NCBI GenBank assembly: GCA_051866775.1
Contig: JBJDXR010000009.1
Span: 1 to 64,000, forward strand
Source of the DNA: RUG626 sp051866775
Lineage (GTDB): Bacteria; Bacillota; Clostridia; Oscillospirales; Oscillospiraceae
Direction of reading: 5' to 3'
DNA length: 64,000 nt
Part shown: positions 8,505 to 16,916 of the stretch, one piece after another
How the letters are laid out: the number at the start of each line of letters is the position of its first letter
Numbering within the stretch: position 1 is the first letter of the stretch
Notes under the pieces: generated by a model
Told to the model about the DNA's origin: nothing
Database searches by the model: none
The model's input: only the letters and a program-made list of their open reading frames with translations
Program-made: the position numbers and the translations under genes

Positions 8505-9101
8505 TTACCCCTTCACCTTTTGTGCATTTTTTATTATGCTCTCGGCTATCTCACGGCGCTTCACGCAGTGATCCATAGCGCTTTTTTCAATATACCGGTG
8601 CGCATCCGCCTCGCTCATCTTGTATTTTTCGATAAGCAGGAGCTTTGCACGGTTAACTATGCTTATTTCCTCCATTTTTTTCTGGAGGGAATCGGTCTTG
8701 TTTTTCATAAGCAGAAGCTTATATCTGGTAGCCGCAAGAAAACCGAGGCATTGGAGCATATAGCGCCTGTCAAGCGGCTTTGATATCGTAAGTATACCGT
8801 AGTTTTCGGTCTTATAATTTACATGATCGTATTGCTCAGCCCTCACCAGCAGCACGATCCCTGTCATCTCGTTCTGTGAAAGGTCCGCCGCAAGCTGAAC
8901 ACCGAAATCGTCTTTCAGCGGCGTGTCGATTATCACTATATCCGACGGCGAATCGATCATTGTCCTTTTTGCCTCCCCGGCGCTTGTGACCACGCGCACT
9001 GGTGAAAAACGGTCCTGAGGAAGTATTGACGTCAATATCTGCGCGGCCTTCTCGGAATTTGAAACGAGCATGACGCTTGATCTTCCGACCTCGGTCAGCA
9101 C
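8505..9101 (-). CDS. ANTAR-domain RNA-binding antiterminator
   Basis: A 198-residue protein with an N-terminal receiver-like domain (VMLVSNSEKAAQIL, DIVIIDTPL, then a Lys-containing ISKPLDRRYML) and a C-terminal ANTAR domain about 130-190 (KMEEISIVNRAKLLLIEKYK, then DAHRYIEKSAMDHC). ANTAR proteins bind paired stem-loops in nascent RNA and prevent intrinsic termination. The GTG start at 9101 follows GGGGGGAG. It sits between glnA and guaA in one transcription unit. The leaders of glnA and gdhA contain terminators, obvious candidate targets; that link is inferred. Confidence 0.9.
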   Translation of the reverse strand: MLTEVGRSSVMLVSNSEKAAQILTSILPQDRFSPVRVVTSAGEAKRTMIDSPSDIVIIDTPLKDDFGVQLAADLSQNEMTGIVLLVRAEQYDHVNYKTENYGILTISKPLDRRYMLQCLGFLAATRYKLLLMKNKTDSLQKKMEEISIVNRAKLLLIEKYKMSEADAHRYIEKSAMDHCVKRREIAESIIKNAQKVKG

Positions 9102-9134
9102 TGTTGCTCCCCCCTCTCTTTTGATTCAGCAGTC

Positions 9135-10337
9135 TTATCTGTAGAGCCTTATATACTCCTCCGGCAGTATACCGCGTATCCACTGGCTCTTCTCCATGGT
9201 CTCCGACGCCTCCTTAAAGGACAACGGCAGACACTTAAGCTTCTTAACTACCTCTTCCGGCGCCGAGTAAAGATTCATGTTCACCGGTTCATCCGGCTTA
9301 AGCCCGCGCTCTATGCCGTCAATCCCTGCGTAAATAAGCAGCGCATAGGCAAGATACGGATTCGTCCCCGGATCGGGTGAGCGAAGCTCTATCCTGGTCC
9401 CATCGATATGCGAGGCGGGTATGCGTATAAGCTGTGAGCGGTTCTCCGGCGACCATGTTATATATTTGGGAGCCTTCATCTCTCCGAAGCGCTGATAGGA
9501 CTCGATTGTAGGGTTTAAAAAGGCCGTCATCTCGCCAATGTGCTCCATTATTCCGGCCATGAAGCTGTAAATATGATCCTTTCCGTCATCTGAGCGCAGG
9601 GATATATTTATATGCATTGCATTGCCGCTTTGATTCTTTATCGGTTTTGGGTCGAAGCTGGCATATAAGCCGTTTCTCTTGGCAATGGTCCTTACGACAG
9701 ATTTAAATGTTACCGCATTATCCGCCGCCGACAGTGCGTCGCTGTAGCGGAAATCTATCTCATTCTGTCCGGGGCCGTGCTCATGATGTGAGCTCTCGGG
9801 ACGGATCCCCATTTCAAACAGCGTTGAGCATATCTCCCGGCGGACGTTTTCCCCCCTGTCCTCTGGTGCAATATCCAGATATCCGGCCTTGTCAAAGGGT
9901 ACGTCTGTCGGTTCACCCTTCTCGTCCGTTTCAAACAGGTAAAACTCAAACTCCGCTCCGAAGTAGCAGCTTATCCCCTTGCTCTCGGCATACTCTATGG
10001 CCTTACGAAGGATATGGCGGCTGTCCATCTCAAGCGGCCTGCCGTCAGGGTAGCGTATGTCACAGAACATACGCACAACGCTGCCGTTTATTGAGCGCCA
10101 TGGGAGCGCTGCAAGCGTCTCAGGGTTAGGATACAGGAACATATCCGACTTAATTTCGTTTCCAAAACCACATATGGATGACGCATCAAAGGACACGCCC
10201 TTTGTGAAGGCGCGCGAAAGCTCGTCAGGCATTATAGCGACGTTCTTCTGGCGTCCGAAGATATCACAGAAGGCAAGCCTTATGAACTTAACATTTTCCT
10301 CCTCTATATATGACATCACATCTTCATATGAGTACAT
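9135..10337 (-). CDS. glnA: Glutamine synthetase, type I
   Basis: Makes glutamine from glutamate, ammonia and ATP. About 400 residues from the ATG at 10337, chosen because AAGGAG precedes it by 7 bases; a longer frame to 10439 runs through the leader terminator and -10 box. Motifs seen: beta-grasp N-terminus (DIFGRQKNVAIMP), metal ligands in GAEFEFYLFE, the HHEHGPGQNEIDFR block, HINISL, and IELRSPDPGTNPYLAYALL. It is shorter than common GSI enzymes (about 440-470) and I see no adenylylation loop, consistent with control by attenuation rather than covalent modification. Confidence 0.95.
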   Translation of the reverse strand: MYSYEDVMSYIEEENVKFIRLAFCDIFGRQKNVAIMPDELSRAFTKGVSFDASSICGFGNEIKSDMFLYPNPETLAALPWRSINGSVVRMFCDIRYPDGRPLEMDSRHILRKAIEYAESKGISCYFGAEFEFYLFETDEKGEPTDVPFDKAGYLDIAPEDRGENVRREICSTLFEMGIRPESSHHEHGPGQNEIDFRYSDALSAADNAVTFKSVVRTIAKRNGLYASFDPKPIKNQSGNAMHINISLRSDDGKDHIYSFMAGIMEHIGEMTAFLNPTIESYQRFGEMKAPKYITWSPENRSQLIRIPASHIDGTRIELRSPDPGTNPYLAYALLIYAGIDGIERGLKPDEPVNMNLYSAPEEVVKKLKCLPLSFKEASETMEKSQWIRGILPEEYIRLYR

Positions 10338-10359
10338 ATCTATGCTCCTTCCGTATAAT

Positions 10360-10410
10360 AAAAAACCGGCGCCCCGCGCAGCATTGAGCATCACGCTCCG
10401 CGGAGGCTCC
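10360..10410 (-). terminator. Intrinsic terminator inside the glnA leader (attenuator)
   Basis: In the roughly 95-base glnA leader, a GC-rich stem forms between 10399-10410 and 10368-10378 (one bulged U, one mismatch), followed on the minus strand by a six-T run. The terminator ends about 20 bases before the glnA start codon, so glnA expression must depend on readthrough. A co-transcribed ANTAR antiterminator makes regulated antitermination the simplest reading. Confidence 0.75.
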
Positions 10411-10438
10411 CTCATAAAGCCCAGCATCTTACTTGACA

Positions 10439-10467
10439 ATTATAATTTCGGCCAAAATACTTGTCAA
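10439..10467 (-). promoter_or_regulatory. glnA promoter
   Basis: Minus strand TTGACA (10462-10467), 17-base spacer, TATAAT (10439-10444): exact sigma-A consensus in both boxes and spacing. Transcription should start near 10432. Confidence 0.85.
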
Positions 10468-10627
10468 CCGTAAAAGCCCCTTTCACCGGAAATTACGGAT
10501 CCTTTAGCACCTCAAGGCTTAACTTATTTATTTTAACATAACGCCGTCCAAACGTGGCAATGCACATAAATGTGCAGGATTCAAAAATCTTTCCTGCAAA
10601 ATTTAGCGTTTTAACGCATTTTATCGC

Positions 10628-10656
10628 TTGACAAAATGAATCCAGTGCTATAGAAT
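10628..10656 (+). promoter_or_regulatory. gdhA promoter
   Basis: TTGACA (10628-10633), 17-base spacer, TAGAAT (10651-10656). Transcription should start near 10663, only a few bases before the leader hairpin. Between the divergent glnA and gdhA promoters (10468-10627) no other element is recognised. Confidence 0.8.
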
Positions 10657-10669
10657 AATTAAGAAATTT

Positions 10670-10717
10670 ACGGCAAGGACGTCGCAGATTAGCTCTGTGT
10701 AGTTTTTGCCGTTTTTT
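10670..10717 (+). terminator. Intrinsic terminator inside the gdhA leader (attenuator)
   Basis: Arms ACGGCAA (10670-10676) and TTGCCGT (10706-10712) enclose a second hairpin CGCAGA/TCTGTG (10683-10688 with 10694-10699), and a six-T run follows. It lies between the promoter and the gdhA start, so full-length transcription needs readthrough or antitermination. The trigger is not visible. Confidence 0.75.
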
Positions 10718-10764
10718 ATTTGTCTTTTAAAAAGTATTTTAATAATCTGGAGGACGTACAAATA

Positions 10765-12105
10765 ATGAAAAACGAGTACATCATCAGCGTGCTTGAGACC
10801 GTCAAGCGCAGGAATCCCAATGAGCCGGAATTTATACAGGCCGTCACCGAGGTCCTTGAGACCCTCGAGCCGGTCATTGAGAAGAGGCCCGATCTTGTAG
10901 AGGCCAATATTCTTGAGCGCATCGTGGAGCCTGAGAGGCAGGTCATATTCCGTGTGCCCTGGCTTGACGACAACGGCAAGATTCAGGTAAACCGCGGCTA
11001 CCGTGTACAGTTCAACTCCGCCATCGGCCCCTATAAGGGAGGTCTTAGACTGCACCCCTCCGTATACATCGGAATAATAAAGTTCCTCGGCTTTGAGCAG
11101 GTCTTTAAAAACAGCCTCACCACCCTTCCCATGGGCGGCGGTAAGGGCGGCTCCGATTTTGACCCCAAGGGCAAGTCCGACAACGAGATCATGCGTTTCT
11201 GCCAGAGCTTCATGACAGAGCTTTACCGCCACATCGGTTTTGATACCGACGTTCCCGCCGGAGATATCGGCGTAGGTGGCCGGGAGATAGGCTACCTTTA
11301 CGGCCAGTACAAGAGGATAACAGGCGAGTTCGGCGGCATCCTGACCGGCAAGGGCCTCACCTACGGCGGTTCCCTTGCGCGTACCGAGGCCACCGGTTAC
11401 GGCCTGTGCTACTTCACCGATGAGATGCTCCGTGCCAACGGCAAGAGCTTTGAGGGCAAGACCGTACTTATCTCCGGCTCCGGAAACGTTGCGATCTATG
11501 CCTGCCAGAAGGCTACGCAGCTTGGCGCAAAGGTAGTCGCCATGTCCGACTCAAACGGCTACATTTATAATCCCAACGGCATTGACTATGCCGACATCAA
11601 GCAGCTCAAAGAGGTTGAGCGCAAGCGCATCAAGGAGTATCTGAATATTCACCCCGAAGCCACCTACACCGAGGGCTGCTCCGGTATCTGGACTATCCCC
11701 TGCGACATCGCGCTTCCCTGCGCCACCCAGAACGAGATAAACAAGGAGAGCGCCGAGGCTCTTGCAAAGAACGGCTGCTTCTGCGTATCTGAGGGTGCCA
11801 ATATGCCCTCCACTCCTGAGGCTATTGAGGTCTATTTCGCAAACAAAATGCTCTACGGCCCGGCCAAGGCCGCAAACGCAGGCGGCGTTGCCACCTCCGG
11901 TCTTGAGATGAGCCAGAACTCGCAGCGTCTTAGCTGGAGCTTTGAAGAGGTCGACGCAAAGCTCAAAGGCATCATGCAGAACATCTTCGCATCCTGCGAA
12001 TCTGCCGCCGCTGAGTACGGCATGCCCGGAAACTACATGGCCGGCGCAAACATTGCAGGCTTCCTGAAGGTAGCCGAGGCAATGAAGGCTCAGGGCTGCG
12101 TATAA
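10765..12105 (+). CDS. gdhA: NADP-type glutamate dehydrogenase
   Basis: Interconverts glutamate with 2-oxoglutarate and ammonia; family members of this hexameric 446-residue type are usually biosynthetic and NADPH-linked. Seen: the Lys-rich substrate block PMGGGKGGSDFDP, PAGDIGVGGREIGYL, and the Rossmann motif SGSGNVAIYACQ. I start at the ATG at 10765, preceded by GGAGG; an upstream in-frame TTG would start inside the leader terminator. Divergent from glnA, with its own attenuated promoter, so the two ammonia-assimilation routes face each other across one control region. Cofactor choice is inferred from family. Confidence 0.96.
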   Translation: MKNEYIISVLETVKRRNPNEPEFIQAVTEVLETLEPVIEKRPDLVEANILERIVEPERQVIFRVPWLDDNGKIQVNRGYRVQFNSAIGPYKGGLRLHPSVYIGIIKFLGFEQVFKNSLTTLPMGGGKGGSDFDPKGKSDNEIMRFCQSFMTELYRHIGFDTDVPAGDIGVGGREIGYLYGQYKRITGEFGGILTGKGLTYGGSLARTEATGYGLCYFTDEMLRANGKSFEGKTVLISGSGNVAIYACQKATQLGAKVVAMSDSNGYIYNPNGIDYADIKQLKEVERKRIKEYLNIHPEATYTEGCSGIWTIPCDIALPCATQNEINKESAEALAKNGCFCVSEGANMPSTPEAIEVYFANKMLYGPAKAANAGGVATSGLEMSQNSQRLSWSFEEVDAKLKGIMQNIFASCESAAAEYGMPGNYMAGANIAGFLKVAEAMKAQGCV

Positions 12106-12139
12106 TTCAAATCGTTCTTTCTTCCTTATTAATATAAAC

Positions 12140-12180
12140 AAAAGTGCGGCACCTGCTTGTGCCGCACTTTTGCTTTTTCT
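12140..12180 (+). terminator. gdhA terminator
   Basis: Stem AAAAGTGCGGCA/TGCCGCACTTTT (12140-12151, 12160-12171) followed by GCTTTTTCT. Confidence 0.9.
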
Positions 12181-12283
12181 TATAAAATGGATTTTTAAAA
12201 GCCTTGATTTATTCTGTCTTAAAATTTTCAAGAGAAAAAATTTTGCAGGAAATTTTCCAAAACAGTGAGAAAAACAAAAAAGC

Positions 12284-13774
12284 TCACTCGGCCTGCCAGC
12301 TCATCGCGGTCTTTACAGCCCGTCCCCAGCCGGAAAGCAGCCTGCTGCGCTCACCGCTATCCATACGGCACGCGAAGCGCTCCCCCACCTTCCATTTGGT
12401 TTTTATCTCATCAGTGCTACGCCAGAAGCCTACGGCAAGTCCTGCAAGGAACGCCGCCCCCATGGCCGTTGTCTCAACACACGCAGGGCGGATAATATCC
12501 GCACCAAGTATATCAGACTGAAACTGCATTAGAAAATCATTGACACTGGCGCCGCCGTCCACCTTTAGGGAGCTTATCGGCATATCCGCGTCACGGGACA
12601 TGGCATTAATTATATCCGCGGTCTGATAGGCCATTGATTCCACCGTTGCCCTTACAATATGCTCACGCCTTGCCCCGCGGGTAATGCCGACTATTGTCCC
12701 ACGGGCATATTGGTTCCAGTACGGCGCGCCCAGCCCCGCAAAGGCCGGCACAACATAGACCCCGGCCGTGTCCTCCACCGCGCGGCAGCACTCCTCAGAC
12801 TGCGCGGCAGTCGAAATAAGGTGCAGCTCGTCGCGCAGCCACTGTATGGCAGCTCCCGCCACGAAAACGCTTCCCTCAAGGGCATACCGGACTTTACCTG
12901 TTCCCGCAGCAATTGTCGTGATCAGCCCGTTTTTAGACCGTATGGCCTTATCGCCTGTGTTCATAAGCAGGAAGCATCCCGTACCATAGGTGTTCTTGGC
13001 ATCCCCTGCCTCAAAGCAGCATTGCCCAAAGAGCGCCGCCTGCTGGTCCCCGGCTGCACCGGATATTGGTATCGCCCCTCCGAATATTTTTTCGTCTGTA
13101 AATCCAAATACGCTGCTGGAGGGTCTCACCTGCGGAAGCATTACCTCCGGGATGTCGAAATATCTTAGGATATCACTATTCCAGCGCAGGCTGTGTATAT
13201 CAAACAGCATGGTCCTTGACGCATTGGTGTAGTCCGTAACATGCACCCTTCCGCCTGTCATATTCCATATAAGCCAGCTGTCCACCGTTCCAAAAAGCAG
13301 CTCTCCCCGCTTTGCCCGCTCCCGGGCGTCCGGTACGTTATCCAGCACCCACGCTATTTTGCTGCCGGAAAAATAGGCGTCCGGTATAAGTCCAGTGCTG
13401 TCCCGAACCAGATCCTCCAGCCCGTCGGCGCGGAGCCTGTCTATCATATCCGACGTCCTGCGGCACTGCCAGACGATGGCGTTATATACAGGCCTGCCCG
13501 TCGCTTTTTCCCAGACAATTGAGGTCTCACGCTGGTTTGTTATGCCTATCCCCGCGATATCTCCAGGCCCGGCCCCGGCCTTATCCATGGCCTCCCTTGC
13601 CACAGCCAGCTGACTGTTTAATATATCCATCGGGTCATGCTCCACCCAGCCGGGCTTCGGGTATATCTGGCCAAACTCCCTCTGCGCCATGCTCACAATG
13701 CCGTCATCCTCATCAAAAAGCATGCAGCGTGAGCTGGTGGTCCCCTGATCCATCGCCATTATGTATTTTTTCAA
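12284..13774 (-). CDS. glpK: Glycerol kinase
   Basis: Phosphorylates glycerol to glycerol 3-phosphate with ATP. 496 residues, normal for the family. Motifs: AMDQGTTSSRCMLFDE at the N-terminus (phosphate 1 loop), GITNQRETSIVWEK, the substrate-site region KIAWVLDNVP, SGAAGDQQAALFGQCCF and KVDGGASVNDFLMQFQSD. The start is a TTG at 13774, preceded by GGGGTGAT; translation then begins MKKYIMAMDQ as in homologues. No glpF or glpD lies next to it; it stands alone between gdhA and an unknown gene. Confidence 0.97.
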   Translation of the reverse strand: MKKYIMAMDQGTTSSRCMLFDEDDGIVSMAQREFGQIYPKPGWVEHDPMDILNSQLAVAREAMDKAGAGPGDIAGIGITNQRETSIVWEKATGRPVYNAIVWQCRRTSDMIDRLRADGLEDLVRDSTGLIPDAYFSGSKIAWVLDNVPDARERAKRGELLFGTVDSWLIWNMTGGRVHVTDYTNASRTMLFDIHSLRWNSDILRYFDIPEVMLPQVRPSSSVFGFTDEKIFGGAIPISGAAGDQQAALFGQCCFEAGDAKNTYGTGCFLLMNTGDKAIRSKNGLITTIAAGTGKVRYALEGSVFVAGAAIQWLRDELHLISTAAQSEECCRAVEDTAGVYVVPAFAGLGAPYWNQYARGTIVGITRGARREHIVRATVESMAYQTADIINAMSRDADMPISSLKVDGGASVNDFLMQFQSDILGADIIRPACVETTAMGAAFLAGLAVGFWRSTDEIKTKWKVGERFACRMDSGERSRLLSGWGRAVKTAMSWQAE

Positions 13775-13817
13775 ACGGCATCACCCCATTAATATCTTTA
13801 ATATCACCATGTGCTTT

Positions 13818-13852
13818 AAAATGAGAGGAAGCCAAAGGCTTCCTCTCATTTT
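13818..13852 (-). terminator. Terminator after the 240-residue unknown gene
   Basis: Perfect 16-bp stem (13818-13833 with 13837-13852) with a 3-base loop and A/T-rich flanks on both sides; it separates the unknown gene from glpK. Confidence 0.85.
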
Positions 13853-13870
13853 AGCTCAGACCACTGTCTA

Positions 13871-14593
13871 TCAGGCCCATCGGTCAGTGACATTGACAAC
13901 GAATGCGCCAAATTTCTTCTCAACCAGGGAGTCGAGATCCTCAACCTTGCTGCCGTTGTCATCAATATAGGAAAAGCCCTCTATTGAATTAAGGCTGATG
14001 CTGTGGATAACAGCCTTTGTGACGTCGATATATACGCGGTTTTCGTCGCCCGGAAACATCTGGGTGGCCTCACGTATCATGTGACGATAGGCGCCGCTGT
14101 TATCCGGGCCGTCATCGGATATCTGAAACACCAGCATATGATCAAGGGACTTGGCAAAGCGCTCAATGTGGTTTGCAAAAATATCAAGTGTCTTCATTGC
14201 CCAGAAAGGATCGGCGAAGGACTCACTGTTGAATACTATGACCAAGGGCAGCTTGCTGTCAGGCTCCGTATAACGCTCATACTGCGCCTGCGGGACCATC
14301 GCAACCCAGCGTCCTCCGCCTGTCTCGCGGGTCTCAACGTGAACGCCGCGGCTCTTCCAGTATTCGATGACCTCCGGGATATCCATGCTTCCCGAGTTAA
14401 AGTTATAGCCCTCCCTGTTCTCCACCTCCTGGCAGGTGAACTTATATTCCGGCTTATCGTCTACGCCCTTTCTGTCAGCCTCGATGGCGCCGATGAACTT
14501 TGCAAGGGTATGTACCGGCGACGCAGCGCTTCCGGTTCTGCAATTCTCGGCGTCCAGTTCATCAGCATTTGGGCAGCTGTACTCCTTATTCAT
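13871..14593 (-). CDS. Protein of unknown function (240 residues)
   Basis: I do not recognise this protein. It is soluble, acidic and without signal peptide or membrane segment. The N-terminal quarter has a CPN and an ENC pair of cysteines; the middle has VETRETGGGRWVAMVPQA and then LVIVFNSESFADPFWAMKTLDIF, a hydrophobic strand plus helix that could be the start of an alpha/beta fold, perhaps esterase-like, but no catalytic GxSxG follows. The end (KKFGAFVVNVTDRWA) has no motif. AAGGAG about 10 bases upstream supports the start. It is monocistronic between asnB and glpK, with terminators on both sides. Confidence 0.8.
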   Translation of the reverse strand: MNKEYSCPNADELDAENCRTGSAASPVHTLAKFIGAIEADRKGVDDKPEYKFTCQEVENREGYNFNSGSMDIPEVIEYWKSRGVHVETRETGGGRWVAMVPQAQYERYTEPDSKLPLVIVFNSESFADPFWAMKTLDIFANHIERFAKSLDHMLVFQISDDGPDNSGAYRHMIREATQMFPGDENRVYIDVTKAVIHSISLNSIEGFSYIDDNGSKVEDLDSLVEKKFGAFVVNVTDRWA

Positions 14594-14696
14594 CTAATCG
14601 TATCTCCTTAATCCAGTTATATTTTCTCATATGATAAAATACCATCTCTTAGAACAATAATCAACAAATATTTATTCATTTTATACAAAATACACT

Positions 14697-14726
14697 AAGA
14701 GCCGATTCGAAATCGAATCGGCTCTT
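14697..14726 (-). terminator. asnB terminator
   Basis: Stem AAGAGCCGATTCGA with its complement (14697-14710, 14713-14726) directly downstream of asnB; a short T-containing run follows on the minus strand. Confidence 0.75.
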
Positions 14727-14740
14727 TAACAGTCGGTATA

Positions 14741-16324
14741 TCATTCCCCGCTGCCGCCATAGTTTGAGAGAACGCGGGCTGAGGGATCGTTTACATCGCA
14801 GCCCTCCCAAGACTTGTTGGGCATCCAGAAGTCAACAACCATCTTAGACTGTCCGGGGTAGTATTTTTCAAAAATCTCGCGGTAGAGAAGGCTCTCTTTT
14901 GTGAAGGGCTGAGCATGGGTATATTTTCCACGCTTCTCCTCAAATTCCTCATCTGAGTACAGCCCCTCGGCGTACTCCTTAAGATCATCCACCATGGAGT
15001 GTCCCACCGCGTCAGAGAAGGCGGCCTTCTGCCGCCACAGGATCGACTCCGGAAGCAGCTCATCCTTCTCAAAGGCGTGACGGAGCAAATATTTGCCCAT
15101 ATCATAAGTGTTCATCTTCATAGCCGGGTCAATACTCATGACATACTTCACAAACGCCAGATCTCCAAACGGAACGCGGGCCTCAAGAGAGTTTACGGAG
15201 ATACAGCGGTCGGCGCGGAGCACATCATACATATGAAGCTCCCTTACCCGCTTCTGGGCCTCCTTCTGGAATTCCTCCGCATTTGGCGCAAAGTCGGTAT
15301 ACTTATAGCCGAACAGCTCGTCGGATATCTCACCTGTCAAAAGGACGCGCACGTCTGTAGTCTCATGTATCGCCTTGCATACCAGATACATACCCATGCT
15401 GGCGCGGATAGTTGTTATATCATAAGTGCCGAGGGCCTTTATAACAGTCTCGAGGGAGTCAAGAACCTGCTGCCGGGTCATTATCACCTCAGTGTGGTCG
15501 CTGCCGATGAAGTCCGCCACCTGACGGGCATATTTAAGGTCTATCGCATCGGTGTCCATGCCGATGGCAAAAGTGCGGATATGCCGCTTAAGCTCCTTTG
15601 CCGCAACGGCGCAGACCAGGCTGGAGTCAAGCCCTCCCGAGAGAAGAAAGCCCAGCGGCGCGTCAGCGTCAAGGCGTTTTTCGATGCCCTTAATAAGAAG
15701 CTCGCGGATGTTGGAACAAACGGTATCTACATCATCCTTAACATATTCCCCCTCAACCTCTGCGATATCGCAGTAACGCGTAAACTCACCATAGGCGTAA
15801 TAATGCCCGGGGGGGAACGGCATGACCTTTTTGCAGAATTTTATCAGATTCTTCGCCTCGCTGGCAAATACTATAGACCCGTCATCGAGATAACCGTAGT
15901 AAAGCGGACGGATTCCAATGGGGTCTCTTGCGGCAATAAGTGAATCCGTCTTGGAATCATAGATTATCATGGCAAATTCCGCATCAAGCTCATTAAACAT
16001 ATCAAGCCCGTATTCCTTAAACAGCGGAAGGATTATCTCGCAGTCGGAGTCGCTCTTAAAGGTATACTTTTTGGAAAGCGCCCTCTTAACAGGCCTGAAA
16101 CCATAAAGCTCGCCGTTGCACACGGCCATATCACCGCCTAAGCAAAAAGGCTGCATCCCCTCCGGATGGAGGCCCATTATCGCAAGGCGGTGAAAGCCCA
16201 GCCAGCCGGACTTTGTCTCGACGAAGCGGGACATATCAGGGCCGCGGGACTCCGTCTCCATAAAGCCCTCCATAGCGAGAGCCTTTGGGATACTTCTCTT
16301 TGAAAAACCGATTATTGAACACAT
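14741..16324 (-). CDS. asnB: Asparagine synthetase B (glutamine-hydrolysing)
   Basis: Forms asparagine from aspartate, ATP and glutamine. I start at the ATG at 16324 because this makes Cys the second residue (MCSIIGFSKRS), which becomes the catalytic N-terminal nucleophile; GGAGGTG lies at good spacing, whereas the upstream GTG sits inside that site. N-terminal glutaminase domain: SRGPDMSRF, GFHRLAIMG, CNGELYG. C-terminal synthetase domain about 210 onward: FLLSGGLDSSLVCA pyrophosphate loop and LLTGEISDELFGY. About 527 residues. A T-box with a likely Asn specifier controls it, so the gene is induced when tRNA-Asn is uncharged. Confidence 0.97.
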   Translation of the reverse strand: MCSIIGFSKRSIPKALAMEGFMETESRGPDMSRFVETKSGWLGFHRLAIMGLHPEGMQPFCLGGDMAVCNGELYGFRPVKRALSKKYTFKSDSDCEIILPLFKEYGLDMFNELDAEFAMIIYDSKTDSLIAARDPIGIRPLYYGYLDDGSIVFASEAKNLIKFCKKVMPFPPGHYYAYGEFTRYCDIAEVEGEYVKDDVDTVCSNIRELLIKGIEKRLDADAPLGFLLSGGLDSSLVCAVAAKELKRHIRTFAIGMDTDAIDLKYARQVADFIGSDHTEVIMTRQQVLDSLETVIKALGTYDITTIRASMGMYLVCKAIHETTDVRVLLTGEISDELFGYKYTDFAPNAEEFQKEAQKRVRELHMYDVLRADRCISVNSLEARVPFGDLAFVKYVMSIDPAMKMNTYDMGKYLLRHAFEKDELLPESILWRQKAAFSDAVGHSMVDDLKEYAEGLYSDEEFEEKRGKYTHAQPFTKESLLYREIFEKYYPGQSKMVVDFWMPNKSWEGCDVNDPSARVLSNYGGSGE

Positions 16325-16343
16325 AAAAAACACCTCCGGATAA

Positions 16344-16616
16344 TAAAAACGCAGCCTTCATCCTCTACAGGACGAATAGCTGCTTATCCGCGGTGCCACC
16401 TGATTTGCCGAAAACCGGCCGCTTTTTCGGGTTCCGATAAACCCTCACGGCGTAACGTGCCGCTTCTACGTCTCCCCTACTTGCCGAAGCTTTCGGATCG
16501 CTGCTCCCGGGTGTTCTTTCGACAGTCTCCTGCGCGAGGCTCTCACCATCCCCCGCTCTCTTTGGCCGATTTCCTGCGTACTTTTCCCGATCATTGCATT
16601 TGCCTATCAACTTTAC
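16344..16616 (-). ncRNA. T-box leader of asnB, probable Asn specifier
   Basis: The minus strand carries the T-box core GGTGGCACCGCGG (16388-16400), followed by a terminator stem (GCAGC arm near 16378-16382, complementary GCTGC arm near 16350-16354) and TTTTTATT. Upstream lies a long structured Stem I region. In its 3' side the sequence AAAGAACACC provides an AAC triplet (16513-16515), the Asn codon, matching the gene it controls. Specifier assignment is by position and gene logic, not by folding software. Confidence 0.92.
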
Positions 16617-16622
16617 ATTCAT

Positions 16623-16650
16623 ATTATATCCGCAAATGCGGTTTTGTCAA
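16623..16650 (-). promoter_or_regulatory. asnB promoter
   Basis: Minus strand TTGACA (16645-16650), 16-base spacer, TATAAT (16623-16628). Confidence 0.8.
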
Positions 16651-16783
16651 CACAAAAATGAAGGAAATTATATGCCCGTCCTTCATATTGTCTAACTGCA
16701 CAATTTAAAACCGCCAACAAAAATTTTACTTTGGTAAATCCCACAAATGCGCACAAAAATGACCTGTTTCGCCTTTACTTTTG

Positions 16784-16811
16784 TTGACTTTCCGAAGTTA
16801 AATGTTATAAT
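16784..16811 (+). promoter_or_regulatory. dapL promoter
   Basis: TTGACT (16784-16789), 16-base spacer, TATAAT (16806-16811). Transcription should begin near 16818. Confidence 0.8.
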
Positions 16812-16826
16812 TTTATAGGTAAGAAT

Positions 16827-16868
16827 GCAAAGGTATTCTGCCCGCGGGCTGATGTCTTTGCTTTTTTT
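16827..16868 (+). terminator. Intrinsic terminator inside the dapL leader (attenuator)
   Basis: Arms GCAAAGGTATT (16827-16837) and GATGTCTTTGC (16851-16861) pair over 11 positions including wobbles, enclose GCCCGCGGGC, and are followed by seven Ts. The leader before the hairpin is only about ten bases, too short for a lysine riboswitch. It implies conditional readthrough into dapL-carA-carB. Confidence 0.7.
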
Positions 16869-16916
16869 ATAAATTTTATTTTTATTAAATAATCTTCCAA
16901 ACTGGAGTGCTGTTAA

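Noticed and set aside
10338..10432. ANTAR dual-hexaloop motif in the glnA leader
   Set aside because: I found hairpins but could not fit two six-base loops with the conserved A and G; the ANTAR link is therefore left as inference.
10338..10439. N-terminal extension of glutamine synthetase to 10439
   Set aside because: It would be translated from the -10 box through the leader terminator; the ATG at 10337 has a proper ribosome site and matches family starts.
16818..16916. Lysine riboswitch before dapL
   Set aside because: The leader upstream of the terminator is only about ten bases, far too short.
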